Assembly (NCBI GenBank): GCA_938084685.1
Contig: CALKGE010000004.1
Coordinates: 124,001-188,000, forward strand
DNA: 64,000 nt
Direction: 5' to 3'
From: an uncultured Pirellulaceae bacterium
Lineage (GTDB): Bacteria; Planctomycetota; Planctomycetia; Pirellulales; Pirellulaceae
Each line of letters begins with the position of its first letter. Position 1 is the first letter of the stretch. The notes below the pieces were generated by a model. The model had not been told where the DNA came from and ran no database searches. It was given only the letters and a program-made list of their open reading frames with translations. The translations under genes were made by a program, and so were the position numbers. Shown piece by piece: positions 37,940 to 47,626 of the stretch.

Positions 37940-37995
37940 TATTCAATACCTACAAAAGGCCAACGCGCAGGGCTGGCTTTGCATCTTATCGTCAC
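37940..37995. repeat. spacer block B, shared with 29571-29628
   Basis: Counterpart of spacer block A in the same relative place, between the terminator of one giant gene and the next gene. About three quarters of positions match, with a short GCC/GGC hairpin kept in both. Confidence 0.7.
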
Positions 37996-38091
37996 AATCC
38001 GAACATCTGGCACACTCTATTATGCGAAAAGTGTTTTTTTTCCACTTCGATCGGTTGTATCGACTGTACGCCGAAATGCGATTACAGCGCA

Positions 38092-38128
38092 CTAAAAAAC
38101 CCCCGCACATTTGTGAATGCGCGGGGGT
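38092..38128 (-). terminator. terminator of giant gene 2
   Basis: ACCCCCGCACA pairs, with one mismatch, with TGCGCGGGGGT around a short loop. A run of T follows on the minus strand. It is 55 nt after the stop, as in paralogue 1. Confidence 0.85.
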
Positions 38129-38182
38129 AGCCTCATAACATGATTTTACTAGTTCGAAATATGGGTAAATCCCCAGCTTCCA

Positions 38183-41100
38183 CTAGTTAAGAAGTTCATC
38201 CAACTCGAGATCCTGCTCTTCCTGACCCAGGTCTTCCAGAACAGTGTCAATTTCGGCCGACCAGGTGGACTGCTGAACCGGAGTCGTATAATACTCCTCA
38301 CCGGTTTCATTCGAGTCCACTTCGACAGATAGTGCTTCCACAGTTGCATCAAAGTCGGTCGCCTGAATTGTGACACCTTCGTATTCACCGAAGATTACAT
38401 CCGTGGCCGATTCACCTTCGCCTTCTTCGCCACCAGCCCATTCGCCTTCACCTGCCCCCATATTATTCAGGGCATTTACCACGTGCAACACGTCGATTGG
38501 GGTGATGGCGTAGTCATGGTTAGTGTCGAAGAAGTAGAGCGTCTGAGGTGTCACTAATTCGTCACCCATTACCAGATGAGAACGAGTACCTTCGTCATTG
38601 AGACTATTGATCGTTACCAAAGCATCGATCGGAGTGATGTGACCATCATTATTAACGTCCAGTGGACTCTCGTGGTTATGGTACAGTGAGAAACCAAACA
38701 GTTCTGCAACACTAATGGTTGGCTGACCCAGTGGATCAATATCCAGGATTTCAGCCGGATTGAAGCGATCTTCCAGCAGGCTAACAGTAGGTATATCCGC
38801 TGCCTCTTTATTAACATCAACCGAACTCAAGTCAAAGATTGTCAAACCACCGTTGAGGTCAGCATCCAAACAAGGATCATACTGGTCAACTGCCAGATCA
38901 AGATCCATCATGGAGTCGAATACTTCTGCCGCGCCATCTCCATAGCCGATCTGAGTCTGAAGAACTCCGGCCGCCGTCTGCTGGAATGCTTCGAGCGTAA
39001 CAGCCTCGTCAGTTTCGGACAGGACACCTGGCATACTCACTACAAGCTCAACCAGTCCGTCGGTATCGTCACCCGAGGGAACAACCACGGTGTAATCACC
39101 GGAAGTCACTCGGTAGACACCATAGGATCGAGTCGGATCGCCGGCAGACACGTGATTGAGTTTTTGAGCAGCAATTGGATTTCCATAACGATCAAGCAGA
39201 TGAGGCACGCCAATCTCAAGACCCTCACCGGGAGCTGCAGCCGCGACGAACTGGATGTCCATCTCTACGCTATCGTCGTTTTCATGATGGAAGCTTACGT
39301 TCCAGGCCGCGTACCGGGCGTCACCATCGAGATCAACATATCCCGGTTCTGCAACAATATTACAGGGACCAATTAAGCTGTTACCACTGCGGTCATCATT
39401 GATAATGTCAATCCTCGCTTCCATTGAGGAGCGGCTGTCATTATCCAGATAGAATACATTTCTCCCTAAAGCATCCAGTACGCCCAACTCTATAAAGAAG
39501 TCTTCGTGAAGCTCAAAGTCTGTGTCACCATTAATAACAACATCGATGGAGAACGTTCGAGGCGCCGATTTCAGATTGCTAAAGGAAACCGAACCGCTTG
39601 TTGCGAGATAGTCGGTCGGAGCAGTCGCTGTACCGTCTACCGTGGCATAAGTTGCCGTGACAGGTATGTCCACCGGAGCACTCAGGATTACGACACTGGT
39701 GACCGTCGTCGTTCCTACATCACCTTCCAATGTGGCAACGTCTGTAATCTGGATCGAAGCAGATGCCGTATCAAAGCTCCGGATTTCTACAACTCCTACA
39801 CCATCGTCTCCCAGTTCGTCATCTGAAATCGTTACGTCACGATGTTGTGCCAGGAGATTGCTCAGGTGCACTTCGAAATACTCATCCAATTCGACGACAT
39901 CATCGCCATTAATGAGTACACGAATCTCTTGAACTTCACCTGCGTGACCATCAAAGATCAGCGTTCCTGCACCGTGCACGTAATCTTCGTCACCGTGGAA
40001 CAACGTAGTCGCCGAAGTAGCGGTTCCATCCACAGTCACGTAGTCGACACTGACTGGAACATCTACGGCAGAATCCAGAGTGACATTCAATACGGCGTAG
40101 ACCTGTCCGACGGTACCTTCAACGACGATCGTATCGGCGATTGAAACCTGAGCTTCATCATCGTTGTCGATCCAGATAAAGTCTTCTGTCTGATCGACTG
40201 TGACAGAACGTCCAAGCACGTCGGAGGCCGAGATTGCCACGGAGAACCATTCGTCCAATTCAACAATTTCATCGCCATAAATCGGCAGGGTAATCGTCTG
40301 AGTGATCTCGCCGTTAACCAATCCATTATTGACCGCTGGGAAGTTCAATACTCCTGCAACATCGTCATAGTCGTGATTTTCAGTCTGCGCGGAATTTACA
40401 AAGTCGTAATAACCAGCTGGGTCCGTTGGATTTTCATTATCCGCCGTACTGTTGACTCCTGTATACCCCGGAGCCCCCGCTGCTGCCGTTCCATCATTGT
40501 TGGCAGCATTATGAGCACCATTGGCTGAAAAGTAGTTAACCAGAATCGGAACATCAACTGGATTCGAGAGAGTCACAGTCAGCGTGGCGTGCGTAATTCC
40601 ATCATCACCTTCCTGGATGATGGCCTGATCGGCCACAATCTGGAGGTTTGCTGAATCGTTATTCAGGATCGTAATAGAACCACTTGCATCGACGTTGGTG
40701 AGTCCACCAGTGAAGAGGTCTCCACCTGGCACAATCGTTACGTCGCGGCCACCAGCGGCCAGCGAGTCAAGCAGCGCAACGTGCAGCTGTTCGTCCAGCT
40801 CCACAATGTCGTCATCAGCAATCGTGATCGTGATCGACTGATCCGTGGTACTCAGCGCCGAGAAGACGACCTGACCACTGTCTGCTGTGTAGTCACCCAG
40901 AAGACTGCTGGCCGTATCGTCCAGGGTCATCCAGTCAACCGTCGTGGAGACATCCACAGGTTGAGAGAGACTGACAAGCAGCGTCGCCGTACCATCATCT
41001 TCATTGACGATCGTATTATTGATCGTCACTGCGGCACTATCGTCGTTCTCGATCGTCACATCCGCCGTATCGTTTGCCAGTGTTACCGCTCGGCCGCTAA

Positions 41101-44100
41101 CACCACCAAACGCTGAAAGAACAACCTGCAGCGTCTCATCAAGCTCAACGATGCCATCATCATTCACCTCAACCGTCACAGTGTACTCAAGAGGCGAACC
41201 AGCAACATTGGAGAAGGTGAAGGTCTGCCCAGGAACGTCGTTGTAATCGAACTCCGAAGCGTTCGCACCTGACTTCTTGGCGGTTCCTTCTACATCGTCG
41301 GCATCCACGGTAACATTCACATCAACCGGTGAGCTCAAAGCAACAACCAGGTCAATCGTACCGGCTGATTCATTAGCAGAAGCGATCTCCTGAATCGATA
41401 CCGTCGCACTGTCGTCGTTCTCGATCGTAACCGTTCCGGTGTTATCGGCGAAGGTAATGTCTGCTTCTCGCCCGCTCGCGGAGATATCAGACAGTACTAC
41501 ATTGAGTACTTCATCCAGCTCGACAACCTGGTCACCATTAGCGGTCACGGTAATCTGTTTGGTTTCACCAGCGGTACCTGCAAATTGAATGCCACCACCA
41601 GCGATCGCGACATAGTCCTCGTCACCACTGTTTCCTAAATCGCCGGCAATCGCAGTCCCGTCGACGGTATTGACTTCGACATCAACAGGAACATCAACCG
41701 CTGTATCCAGCGTCACTGTCAACGTTGCCGTAGACACGCCGGTATCACCTTCGAGGATCGAGACATCGTTGATCGAAATCTGAGCCAAGTCGTTATCGGT
41801 GATCGTAATCGTTCCGTTGGACAACCCGATTGAACCTTCTCGACCGCTCGCTTGCAGATTCGAAAGCAGGACATCTATAATTTCGTCCATTTCAACCAGG
41901 CTATCGTCAGCTGGCAACGTAACTACAAAATCCTGTGGAGCAGTCGACGAAGCGGGGAAGGTAATAACCTCCGTTTTGGCTGTATAATCTGAACCAGCGG
42001 TCGCAGTATTATCCGCCGTAGAAACAGTGACCGAAACAGGAACGTCAACCGCCTCGGACAACGATACACTGACCGTCGCGGTGGCATCAGCTTCGTTGAC
42101 AACTACACTGTTCACACTAACGGTAATACTATCGTCGTTGACAATGGTGATCGTCTGAACTGAATTCTCCAGCGTCAACTGACCGGTACCAGAGGAACCG
42201 AACGGTCCAAAATCATTTTCCGTGATTTTCAGTGTAAAGTTTTCATCCAACTCGACCGTGTCATCCTGTCTGATGAAAACCGTCTTGTTGGCACTTTGAG
42301 CGGCAGCCCCATACAACTGTACCGCTGGATCGTTTACATCTTCGTCAAATGTGGTTGTTTCCAGAATTTGCTGGTAGTCTTCAAGTCCTGCTCCAGCTCC
42401 TGAAGCTTCGGTTGCTGTTCCATCGACCGTGAAGTTGTCGACTACAAAACCTGTTCCGTCATAATCCTGAACCGGATCACTGAGAACGATCGTGTAACCA
42501 TGGTCGCCAAAAGTGAGTGGATTGGAAGCATTTGTTCCTTCCGTGATAGAACCTGTAGTAGGACTGGTCGCATAGGAAGGATGGAGTACCAGGCTGATGG
42601 TGGCGGCATCTTCCTGAGTAATCACGCCAAGATCGTGACTGGTATCGAGTACGACTTCATTCGATCCCGCAGGCCCGTATCCGAGATAATCGATTTCGGA
42701 ATAGTTGGCACGGAAGATTTCCTCCAATTCAACCACCACGTCCTGGTTGTGATCCACAGTAATGTCTTTGAAAAGAGCATCTCCACCGCGGTACTGCCAA
42801 CTAGCCGCTACTTGCTCGTAGTCGTTGTCACCGACAAAAGCGGCTGGTCCATCATCGATACTTGCCAGCTGCTGACCAGGATCAAGATCACCAGCCAGTG
42901 CATTACCACTGGAGAAATTGGTCACAAGGCGAGGCGAATCATCGATCACATCATTCAGAAATGTGGCCGTCTGTACGGGGTTGGACAACTCCATGCGGAA
43001 TGTCGAACCTAAATCTTCGGGCTGAGGGCCAAGTGTGTTGAGATGTGTCACCGTTGCCGAATCATCATTGAGAATATTCAACGGCTGTATGACAGTACTG
43101 ACTGTCAGGTGATGTCCCTGAAAATCATTTTCAGATAACGAAACGTTAAACACCTCGTCAATTTCCACAATACTATCGGCATGGACCACAAACATTGCTG
43201 TTTGTGTTTGGCCAGCAGCTGTTCCGTCAAAGTACAGCAAATTAGTCTCGGCAACGTAGTCGTCAGTACCTTCATAGCTGTTCGTGTCATGGTCGGCCGT
43301 ACGTCCAGTACCCAAATCGTTATGAACATTGAGTACCAGATCTCCTGCTCCATACAGCTCTACCTCGACATTCAATTGCACGTTTACGCTGAAGACGGCC
43401 GTATCTTCCAATCCGTCGGTGGTCGCAGAAATCTCAAAATCGACACCGCCGCCACCTCCTCCGCCGCCGCCATCGCCTCCATCATCGTTGAGGATTGTGT
43501 GCGTAGCTGTAGCATCACCAAAGGTTACGGCTGGTGTGGTTCCATCTACCAGGGTCAACGTCGAAAAGTCACCAGGCAGAGCGGTCACTTCCACACCAAA
43601 TGTTTCGTCCTGCTCAACAGTCAGATCACCATTAATGTCGACCGTAACCAAATTAGTAGCAGCACCGTCCCAGAAAGCTCCAACAGTATCGGAACCACCA
43701 GTCACATCATAATCGTTGCTACCGACACCGGTACCACCATCACGAGCACCACCCACGAGCGGCCCATCGGTTACACTCGATGTAAACGTACCGCCAGAGC
43801 CGCTAGAAATCTGAGCGTTCGAAGTCACTGTGTAAGTCGCAGAGGTAGGACCTACATCTCCCTCATCGGCACTCTGATCAGCACTGATATTAACTACCGC
43901 AGCGTCATCGTTGAGAATCGTAATGAGCGACTGAGTATCAATGTCCAGCAGACCAGCATAAGGAGATGAACCAAGTGGTACACCATCTACCTGGATATCG
44001 GTCAGGTCGACCGTGAACGTCTCATGACGCTCTACGACCGTGTCATTATTAACCGTAAACGTCGCATCTACTGAATCGCCTACATCCTGAAGGTTCACCG

Positions 44101-44725
44101 TACCTACACTGACTACATCGTAGTCGTCATCGCCCGGGTCAGGGCCCGTCTCAGTAGCAGTGCCATCATTCACACTCAACAGACCCGTGATCGCTGCATC
44201 AATCGGGCCACTAAGCGTATACGTAATCGTCTGAGGCGAACCGCTCAGGTCCGTTTCACTACCGGTAATGTCATCACCACCACCGGTACCTGTGACCGTA
44301 ATCGTAGCCGTGTCGTCATTCTCTATCGTCACAACCGCTTGCGTATCTACCGTCAGGAACGGAGCGTACTCTGAACTGCCCAGGGCTACTCCACCTACCG
44401 TAAGCGAAGACAGATCCACTGTCAGTGATTCATCAAGCTCGACAACCACATCGTCGTTGACAGCCAGAACCACATCTGCCGTGTCGCCGCCACTCTGGAA
44501 CGTAACTCCACCTGTACCGCTGGTCACATCATAGTCGTCGCCACCAATCGGACCGGCGGCATCGACTGCGGTATCATCATTAACCCCAAGCGTACCTGCA
44601 ATCTCCGCGTCGATCGGAGCACTAAGCGTATAAGTGACTGTCTGAGAGCCGGCACTCAGCGCTGCCTCTTCACCCGTAATGTCATTGACCGTAATCGTAG
44701 CTGTATCGTCATTCTCTATCGTCAC
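38183..44725 (-). CDS. giant Calx-beta/dockerin protein, C-terminal part (paralogue 2, after frameshift)
   Basis: 2180 codons that continue the gene whose start is at 45816, in another frame. The listed start is a GTG inside the coding sequence and is arbitrary; no ribosome site is seen. The part contains about 12-13 Calx-beta-like units in the same order as paralogue 1, lacking two units found there. A stretch of nine glycines (about 43443-43470) takes the place of a short linker. The C-terminus repeats the dockerin-like segments, an EGE/GEG-rich stretch and the tail ELDELLN. In the genome it is a continuation of the broken gene. Without the leader it could not be exported. Confidence 0.8.
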   Translation of the reverse strand: MTIENDDTATITVNDITGEEAALSAGSQTVTYTLSAPIDAEIAGTLGVNDDTAVDAAGPIGGDDYDVTSGTGGVTFQSGGDTADVVLAVNDDVVVELDESLTVDLSSLTVGGVALGSSEYAPFLTVDTQAVVTIENDDTATITVTGTGGGDDITGSETDLSGSPQTITYTLSGPIDAAITGLLSVNDGTATETGPDPGDDDYDVVSVGTVNLQDVGDSVDATFTVNNDTVVERHETFTVDLTDIQVDGVPLGSSPYAGLLDIDTQSLITILNDDAAVVNISADQSADEGDVGPTSATYTVTSNAQISSGSGGTFTSSVTDGPLVGGARDGGTGVGSNDYDVTGGSDTVGAFWDGAATNLVTVDINGDLTVEQDETFGVEVTALPGDFSTLTLVDGTTPAVTFGDATATHTILNDDGGDGGGGGGGGGVDFEISATTDGLEDTAVFSVNVQLNVEVELYGAGDLVLNVHNDLGTGRTADHDTNSYEGTDDYVAETNLLYFDGTAAGQTQTAMFVVHADSIVEIDEVFNVSLSENDFQGHHLTVSTVIQPLNILNDDSATVTHLNTLGPQPEDLGSTFRMELSNPVQTATFLNDVIDDSPRLVTNFSSGNALAGDLDPGQQLASIDDGPAAFVGDNDYEQVAASWQYRGGDALFKDITVDHNQDVVVELEEIFRANYSEIDYLGYGPAGSNEVVLDTSHDLGVITQEDAATISLVLHPSYATSPTTGSITEGTNASNPLTFGDHGYTIVLSDPVQDYDGTGFVVDNFTVDGTATEASGAGAGLEDYQQILETTTFDEDVNDPAVQLYGAAAQSANKTVFIRQDDTVELDENFTLKITENDFGPFGSSGTGQLTLENSVQTITIVNDDSITVSVNSVVVNEADATATVSVSLSEAVDVPVSVTVSTADNTATAGSDYTAKTEVITFPASSTAPQDFVVTLPADDSLVEMDEIIDVLLSNLQASGREGSIGLSNGTITITDNDLAQISINDVSILEGDTGVSTATLTVTLDTAVDVPVDVEVNTVDGTAIAGDLGNSGDEDYVAIAGGGIQFAGTAGETKQITVTANGDQVVELDEVLNVVLSDISASGREADITFADNTGTVTIENDDSATVSIQEIASANESAGTIDLVVALSSPVDVNVTVDADDVEGTAKKSGANASEFDYNDVPGQTFTFSNVAGSPLEYTVTVEVNDDGIVELDETLQVVLSAFGGVSGRAVTLANDTADVTIENDDSAAVTINNTIVNEDDGTATLLVSLSQPVDVSTTVDWMTLDDTASSLLGDYTADSGQVVFSALSTTDQSITITIADDDIVELDEQLHVALLDSLAAGGRDVTIVPGGDLFTGGLTNVDASGSITILNNDSANLQIVADQAIIQEGDDGITHATLTVTLSNPVDVPILVNYFSANGAHNAANNDGTAAAGAPGYTGVNSTADNENPTDPAGYYDFVNSAQTENHDYDDVAGVLNFPAVNNGLVNGEITQTITLPIYGDEIVELDEWFSVAISASDVLGRSVTVDQTEDFIWIDNDDEAQVSIADTIVVEGTVGQVYAVLNVTLDSAVDVPVSVDYVTVDGTATSATTLFHGDEDYVHGAGTLIFDGHAGEVQEIRVLINGDDVVELDEYFEVHLSNLLAQHRDVTISDDELGDDGVGVVEIRSFDTASASIQITDVATLEGDVGTTTVTSVVILSAPVDIPVTATYATVDGTATAPTDYLATSGSVSFSNLKSAPRTFSIDVVINGDTDFELHEDFFIELGVLDALGRNVFYLDNDSRSSMEARIDIINDDRSGNSLIGPCNIVAEPGYVDLDGDARYAAWNVSFHHENDDSVEMDIQFVAAAAPGEGLEIGVPHLLDRYGNPIAAQKLNHVSAGDPTRSYGVYRVTSGDYTVVVPSGDDTDGLVELVVSMPGVLSETDEAVTLEAFQQTAAGVLQTQIGYGDGAAEVFDSMMDLDLAVDQYDPCLDADLNGGLTIFDLSSVDVNKEAADIPTVSLLEDRFNPAEILDIDPLGQPTISVAELFGFSLYHNHESPLDVNNDGHITPIDALVTINSLNDEGTRSHLVMGDELVTPQTLYFFDTNHDYAITPIDVLHVVNALNNMGAGEGEWAGGEEGEGESATDVIFGEYEGVTIQATDFDATVEALSVEVDSNETGEEYYTTPVQQSTWSAEIDTVLEDLGQEEQDLELDELLN
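44294..44368 (-). repeat. 75-nt internal duplication, copy 1
   Basis: Matches 44687-44761 at 72 of 75 positions. The copies encode successive Calx-beta linkers (VDTQAVVTIENDDTATITV). Similarity stops exactly where the frameshift of the second copy begins. Confidence 0.85.
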
Positions 44726-44761
44726 AACCGCTTGCGTATCAACCGTCAGGAACGGAGCGTA
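44687..44761 (-). repeat. 75-nt internal duplication, copy 2, ending at the frameshift
   Basis: Second copy of the 75-nt unit at 44294-44368. Next to its end, 10 nt present in the other copies of this segment are missing, which breaks the reading frame. Confidence 0.85.
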
Positions 44762-45816
44762 GCCAGAGCCGTTCCCCCTGCCGTAAGCGAAGAGAGATCG
44801 ACCGTAAAGGTTTCATTACGTTCGACCACACCATCATTCTTGAGATTCAGTACGACATCCTCACTGTCTCCTGCACTTTGGAACGTAACGGCACCAGTCC
44901 CGCTGGTCACATCGTAGTCGTCATCGCTGAGGTTAGGACCTGTTTCAGTTGCCGTTCCATCGTTCACGGCAAGCAAACCAGCCAGTTCGACATCGATCGG
45001 ATTATCTAGCGTATAGGTTACCGTTTGAGCACCAGCAATTCCTGTCTCACTACCAGTAATATCGTTAACTACAATGGTTGCGGTGTCGGTGTTTACCACC
45101 GTCAACGTCGGCGCAGTAGCGTAATGAGCCTCTGCAGTCGCACCGTCAGCTCCTGGATCGACCGTCTTGAAAAGCTGAACCGTGAATCCTTCATCCAGCT
45201 CAACTAAAAGATCGTCAGTAACAATAACGTCATAGGTAAAAACAGAACCACCTTTATCATCGATCGAGATTAGTGACCGTCCCACATACAACTGATCACT
45301 GACAATTATCTCACTGTCAAAGTCCGAGCCGGTAACATCAACACTAAAGTCGGAATGTACTTGATTGGTCGACGTAGCTGATGGTCTGCTAAGTTGCAAG
45401 TCCACCACAAATCCAATACCACACCATGGGTCGTCCGCATGGTGGTCTTCCTCGCAATCGTCACCGCTGTGAGCGTGACTATGCCCGTCATCCTCGTCCT
45501 CGGGGTGCTCATGCGAACCATCAGGGTTGTGGCCATGATTATGCTTGCCTTCAGCCACTGTTGTCCCTGTGAAACGGAGAATATCACCTTCGGCAATGTC
45601 CACCAATTCACCTGAACTGATTGATATACCAGGACCTACGCCGCCAGGCAAAACCTCAAGATCACTCAGCGTAATATCGTCAGCATAGGTTGCTAAAAGA
45701 CGCCGGTCTTCGAGTGACTCGAGAAACAGAGAACGCCTCCGAGATTTATTTTCCACCGAGCTAGATGCCGTCTTCCGTGATAGCTTTGAAAAATTCTTGT
45801 GAAAGAATTCAAACAT
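44746..45816 (-). CDS. giant Calx-beta protein, N-terminal part (paralogue 2, before frameshift)
   Basis: 356 codons with the same N-terminus as paralogue 1 (MFEFFHKNFSKLSRK, then LFLESLEDRRLLA). They are followed by a His/Asp-rich insert (HNHGHNPDGSHEH to HHADDPW, about residues 82-133) absent from paralogue 1, and about two Calx-beta-like units. The frame ends in ATLRS instead of the expected GS-x-YAPFLTVDTQ, because about 10 nt are missing at 44755-44765. The remaining 2180 codons follow in the -1 frame. The gene is either a recent pseudogene, phase-variable, or a sequencing/assembly error in repeats. The His-rich insert may bind metal. Confidence 0.85.
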   Translation of the reverse strand: MFEFFHKNFSKLSRKTASSSVENKSRRRSLFLESLEDRRLLATYADDITLSDLEVLPGGVGPGISISSGELVDIAEGDILRFTGTTVAEGKHNHGHNPDGSHEHPEDEDDGHSHAHSGDDCEEDHHADDPWCGIGFVVDLQLSRPSATSTNQVHSDFSVDVTGSDFDSEIIVSDQLYVGRSLISIDDKGGSVFTYDVIVTDDLLVELDEGFTVQLFKTVDPGADGATAEAHYATAPTLTVVNTDTATIVVNDITGSETGIAGAQTVTYTLDNPIDVELAGLLAVNDGTATETGPNLSDDDYDVTSGTGAVTFQSAGDSEDVVLNLKNDGVVERNETFTVDLSSLTAGGTALATLRS

Positions 45817-46292
45817 GACACAATTTCCATCGGTATGGGTATAAAGGAATACATAAATGCCAACACAGTCAATATAGGATGAATAGGTAATTTATAGGAG
45901 CTGTGCGTTATTGAGTAATTTATACTAAATGTGCAATATAAAGCCAAATAGAGTATTTTTTGAGAAAATTGTTTCTTTTTTGTCTTACCCAGACCGCATA
46001 ATCGGTAATAGAATTCCAGCCAGATTTAGACTTCAGTCGAAATCCAACCGCCCCCCAGTTTGGAAACTCTCAAATCGGTGACACCCACTCGATTTGCGGG
46101 GTTTTTGCAATATTCTGACGGCGGCAGACCAGGCCGTATCCAGGCCGTAATTAGACGACTGCACGAACGGCCAGTGATTAGCGTGGAATTACTCAATCTA
46201 AAACGTTACATTGCACGTTAATGTCAAAATACGCTTCTATATATAGAGCTAGATAAATCATACGCCTCAACATCTGAATCTGGTTTGCCCCC
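45817..46292. other. divergent intergenic region upstream of giant gene 2 and the Gfo/Idh gene
   Basis: 476 nt with the promoter motif at 45871-45887, a long AT-rich part (about 45900-46000) and a direct repeat CCAGGCCGTA (46129 and 46139 region). No gene or RNA is evident. Confidence 0.5.
45871..45887 (-). promoter_or_regulatory. conserved promoter motif upstream of giant gene 2
   Basis: On the minus strand CCTATTCATCCTATATT, 55 nt before the start codon, differing at one position from the motif before paralogue 1. It is the only well-conserved element in otherwise diverged upstream regions. Confidence 0.5.
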
Positions 46293-47615
46293 ATGAAACA
46301 CACCGCTATGTCCCCAGCCAACCGTCGAACCTTCCTCAAGAGCAACGCTGGCTTATTGCTAGCATCTTGCACCGGTTTTCATCAGCAAACTTCAGCTCAA
46401 GAACCGGCCAAGCCAACGAGCCCCAACGAACGATTACGAGTCGGGACAATCGGACTCCGTTATCAGGGCACCGTCATAACCGAAAAAGCCCGACAGTATG
46501 GTGACATCGTTGCCTTTGCCGATGTTGACCGCAATGTTCGGGAACAGGCCCGGAGCAGCTTCGGTAGTACTCCGAAAATATATGAAAACTACGAGGACAT
46601 GCTGGAGAAAGCGAACCTCGATGTCGTCCTGATAGGCGCTCCGGACCACTGGCACGTCAAAATGGCGGCGGATGCCTGTCGAGCCGGAAAAGACGTCTAT
46701 GTGGAAAAACCTTTGTCTCTGACTATCAACGAAGGAAAATTCCTCCGCAACGTCGTCAAAGAAACAGGTCAAGTCCTGCAAGTAGGGTCCTGGCAACGCA
46801 GTGACTCCCGATTCCGACTAGCCATTGAACTCATTCGCGCCGGGCGATTGGGTAAGCTGACCAACGTCGACGTAGTATTAGGCAAGAACGTTGTCGGAGG
46901 CCCATTCGAGCAGTACAAGATTCCCAAGACATTCAATTGGAACCTTTGGCAGGGGCAAACTCCTGACACGCCCTACATTCCTGAACGAGCTCATTACTAC
47001 TTCCGCTGGTGGTATGAATATTCAGGCGGACAGATGACAGACTGGGGAGCTCACCATCTGGACATTGCCCAATGGGGGATCGACTCCAACCCGGTCGAAA
47101 TTTCCGGAACTGCCAAATATCCCGATGTTGGATCAGATTCATACAACGTGGCCATCGACTTCCACACCAGATACAAATATGCCAACGGCGTAGAAATGAC
47201 GGTATCAGATACCGGCCGCAACGGCATCATGTTCACCGGAACAGAAGGACGCATTTTTGTAAACCGAGGAACGATTAACGGAGCGCCCGTAGAAGCTCTG
47301 GAGAACAACCCGTTACCGCGAACAGAATGGAACGAGTACGACTTCGACAATATGGACCGCCCCTTACGCGCCGGCAAGCTGGACGCCATCGTCAATCACA
47401 TGGGCAACTTTTTTGATTGTATCGCGTCCCGACGACGACCCATTTCGGATGTTGAAAGCCAACACCGCAGTGTCACGACCTGCCATCTGGGTAACATTGC
47501 TCAACGGCTGGGCCGCCCTATCAAATGGAATCCAGAAACCGAATCTTTCGGAGATGACGCAGAAGCCACAGCCCTTATGAGCCGCGAACAGCGTAAGGGT
47601 TTCGAAGTCGTTTAA
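46293..47615 (+). CDS. Gfo/Idh/MocA family oxidoreductase, exported
   Basis: A 440-residue NAD(P)-dependent oxidoreductase-like protein. The twin-arginine leader NRRTFLKSNAG is followed by LLLASC, so lipoprotein processing is possible. The Rossmann region reads VGTIGLRYQGT, and the family EKP motif is in DVYVEKPLSLT (about residues 128-138). The C-terminal domain has YSGGQMTDWGAHHLDIAQW, typical of the exported planctomycete subgroup, which acts on sugars, inositols or glycan parts. The substrate is unknown. It is convergent with the hydrolase gene, with an 11-nt gap. Confidence 0.9.
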   Translation: MKHTAMSPANRRTFLKSNAGLLLASCTGFHQQTSAQEPAKPTSPNERLRVGTIGLRYQGTVITEKARQYGDIVAFADVDRNVREQARSSFGSTPKIYENYEDMLEKANLDVVLIGAPDHWHVKMAADACRAGKDVYVEKPLSLTINEGKFLRNVVKETGQVLQVGSWQRSDSRFRLAIELIRAGRLGKLTNVDVVLGKNVVGGPFEQYKIPKTFNWNLWQGQTPDTPYIPERAHYYFRWWYEYSGGQMTDWGAHHLDIAQWGIDSNPVEISGTAKYPDVGSDSYNVAIDFHTRYKYANGVEMTVSDTGRNGIMFTGTEGRIFVNRGTINGAPVEALENNPLPRTEWNEYDFDNMDRPLRAGKLDAIVNHMGNFFDCIASRRRPISDVESQHRSVTTCHLGNIAQRLGRPIKWNPETESFGDDAEATALMSREQRKGFEVV

Positions 47616-47626
47616 GCCTGGGTTCA

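Larger units (their letters stand above)
37703..38182. other. spacer between the two giant genes
   Basis: 480 nt holding the terminator of paralogue 2, spacer block B and the promoter region of paralogue 1. No gene is visible. One open frame on the plus strand (37875-38138) covers the repeats and terminator and has no family resemblance. Confidence 0.7.

Noticed and set aside
43181..43969. 262-codon plus-strand frame inside giant gene 2
   Set aside because: Lies opposite Calx-beta repeats, which are certain; no own family resemblance.
38183..45816. Programmed frameshift as explanation for the split giant gene
   Set aside because: No slippery heptamer or pseudoknot seen at the junction; about 10 nt are simply missing relative to sister units, so a deletion is simpler.
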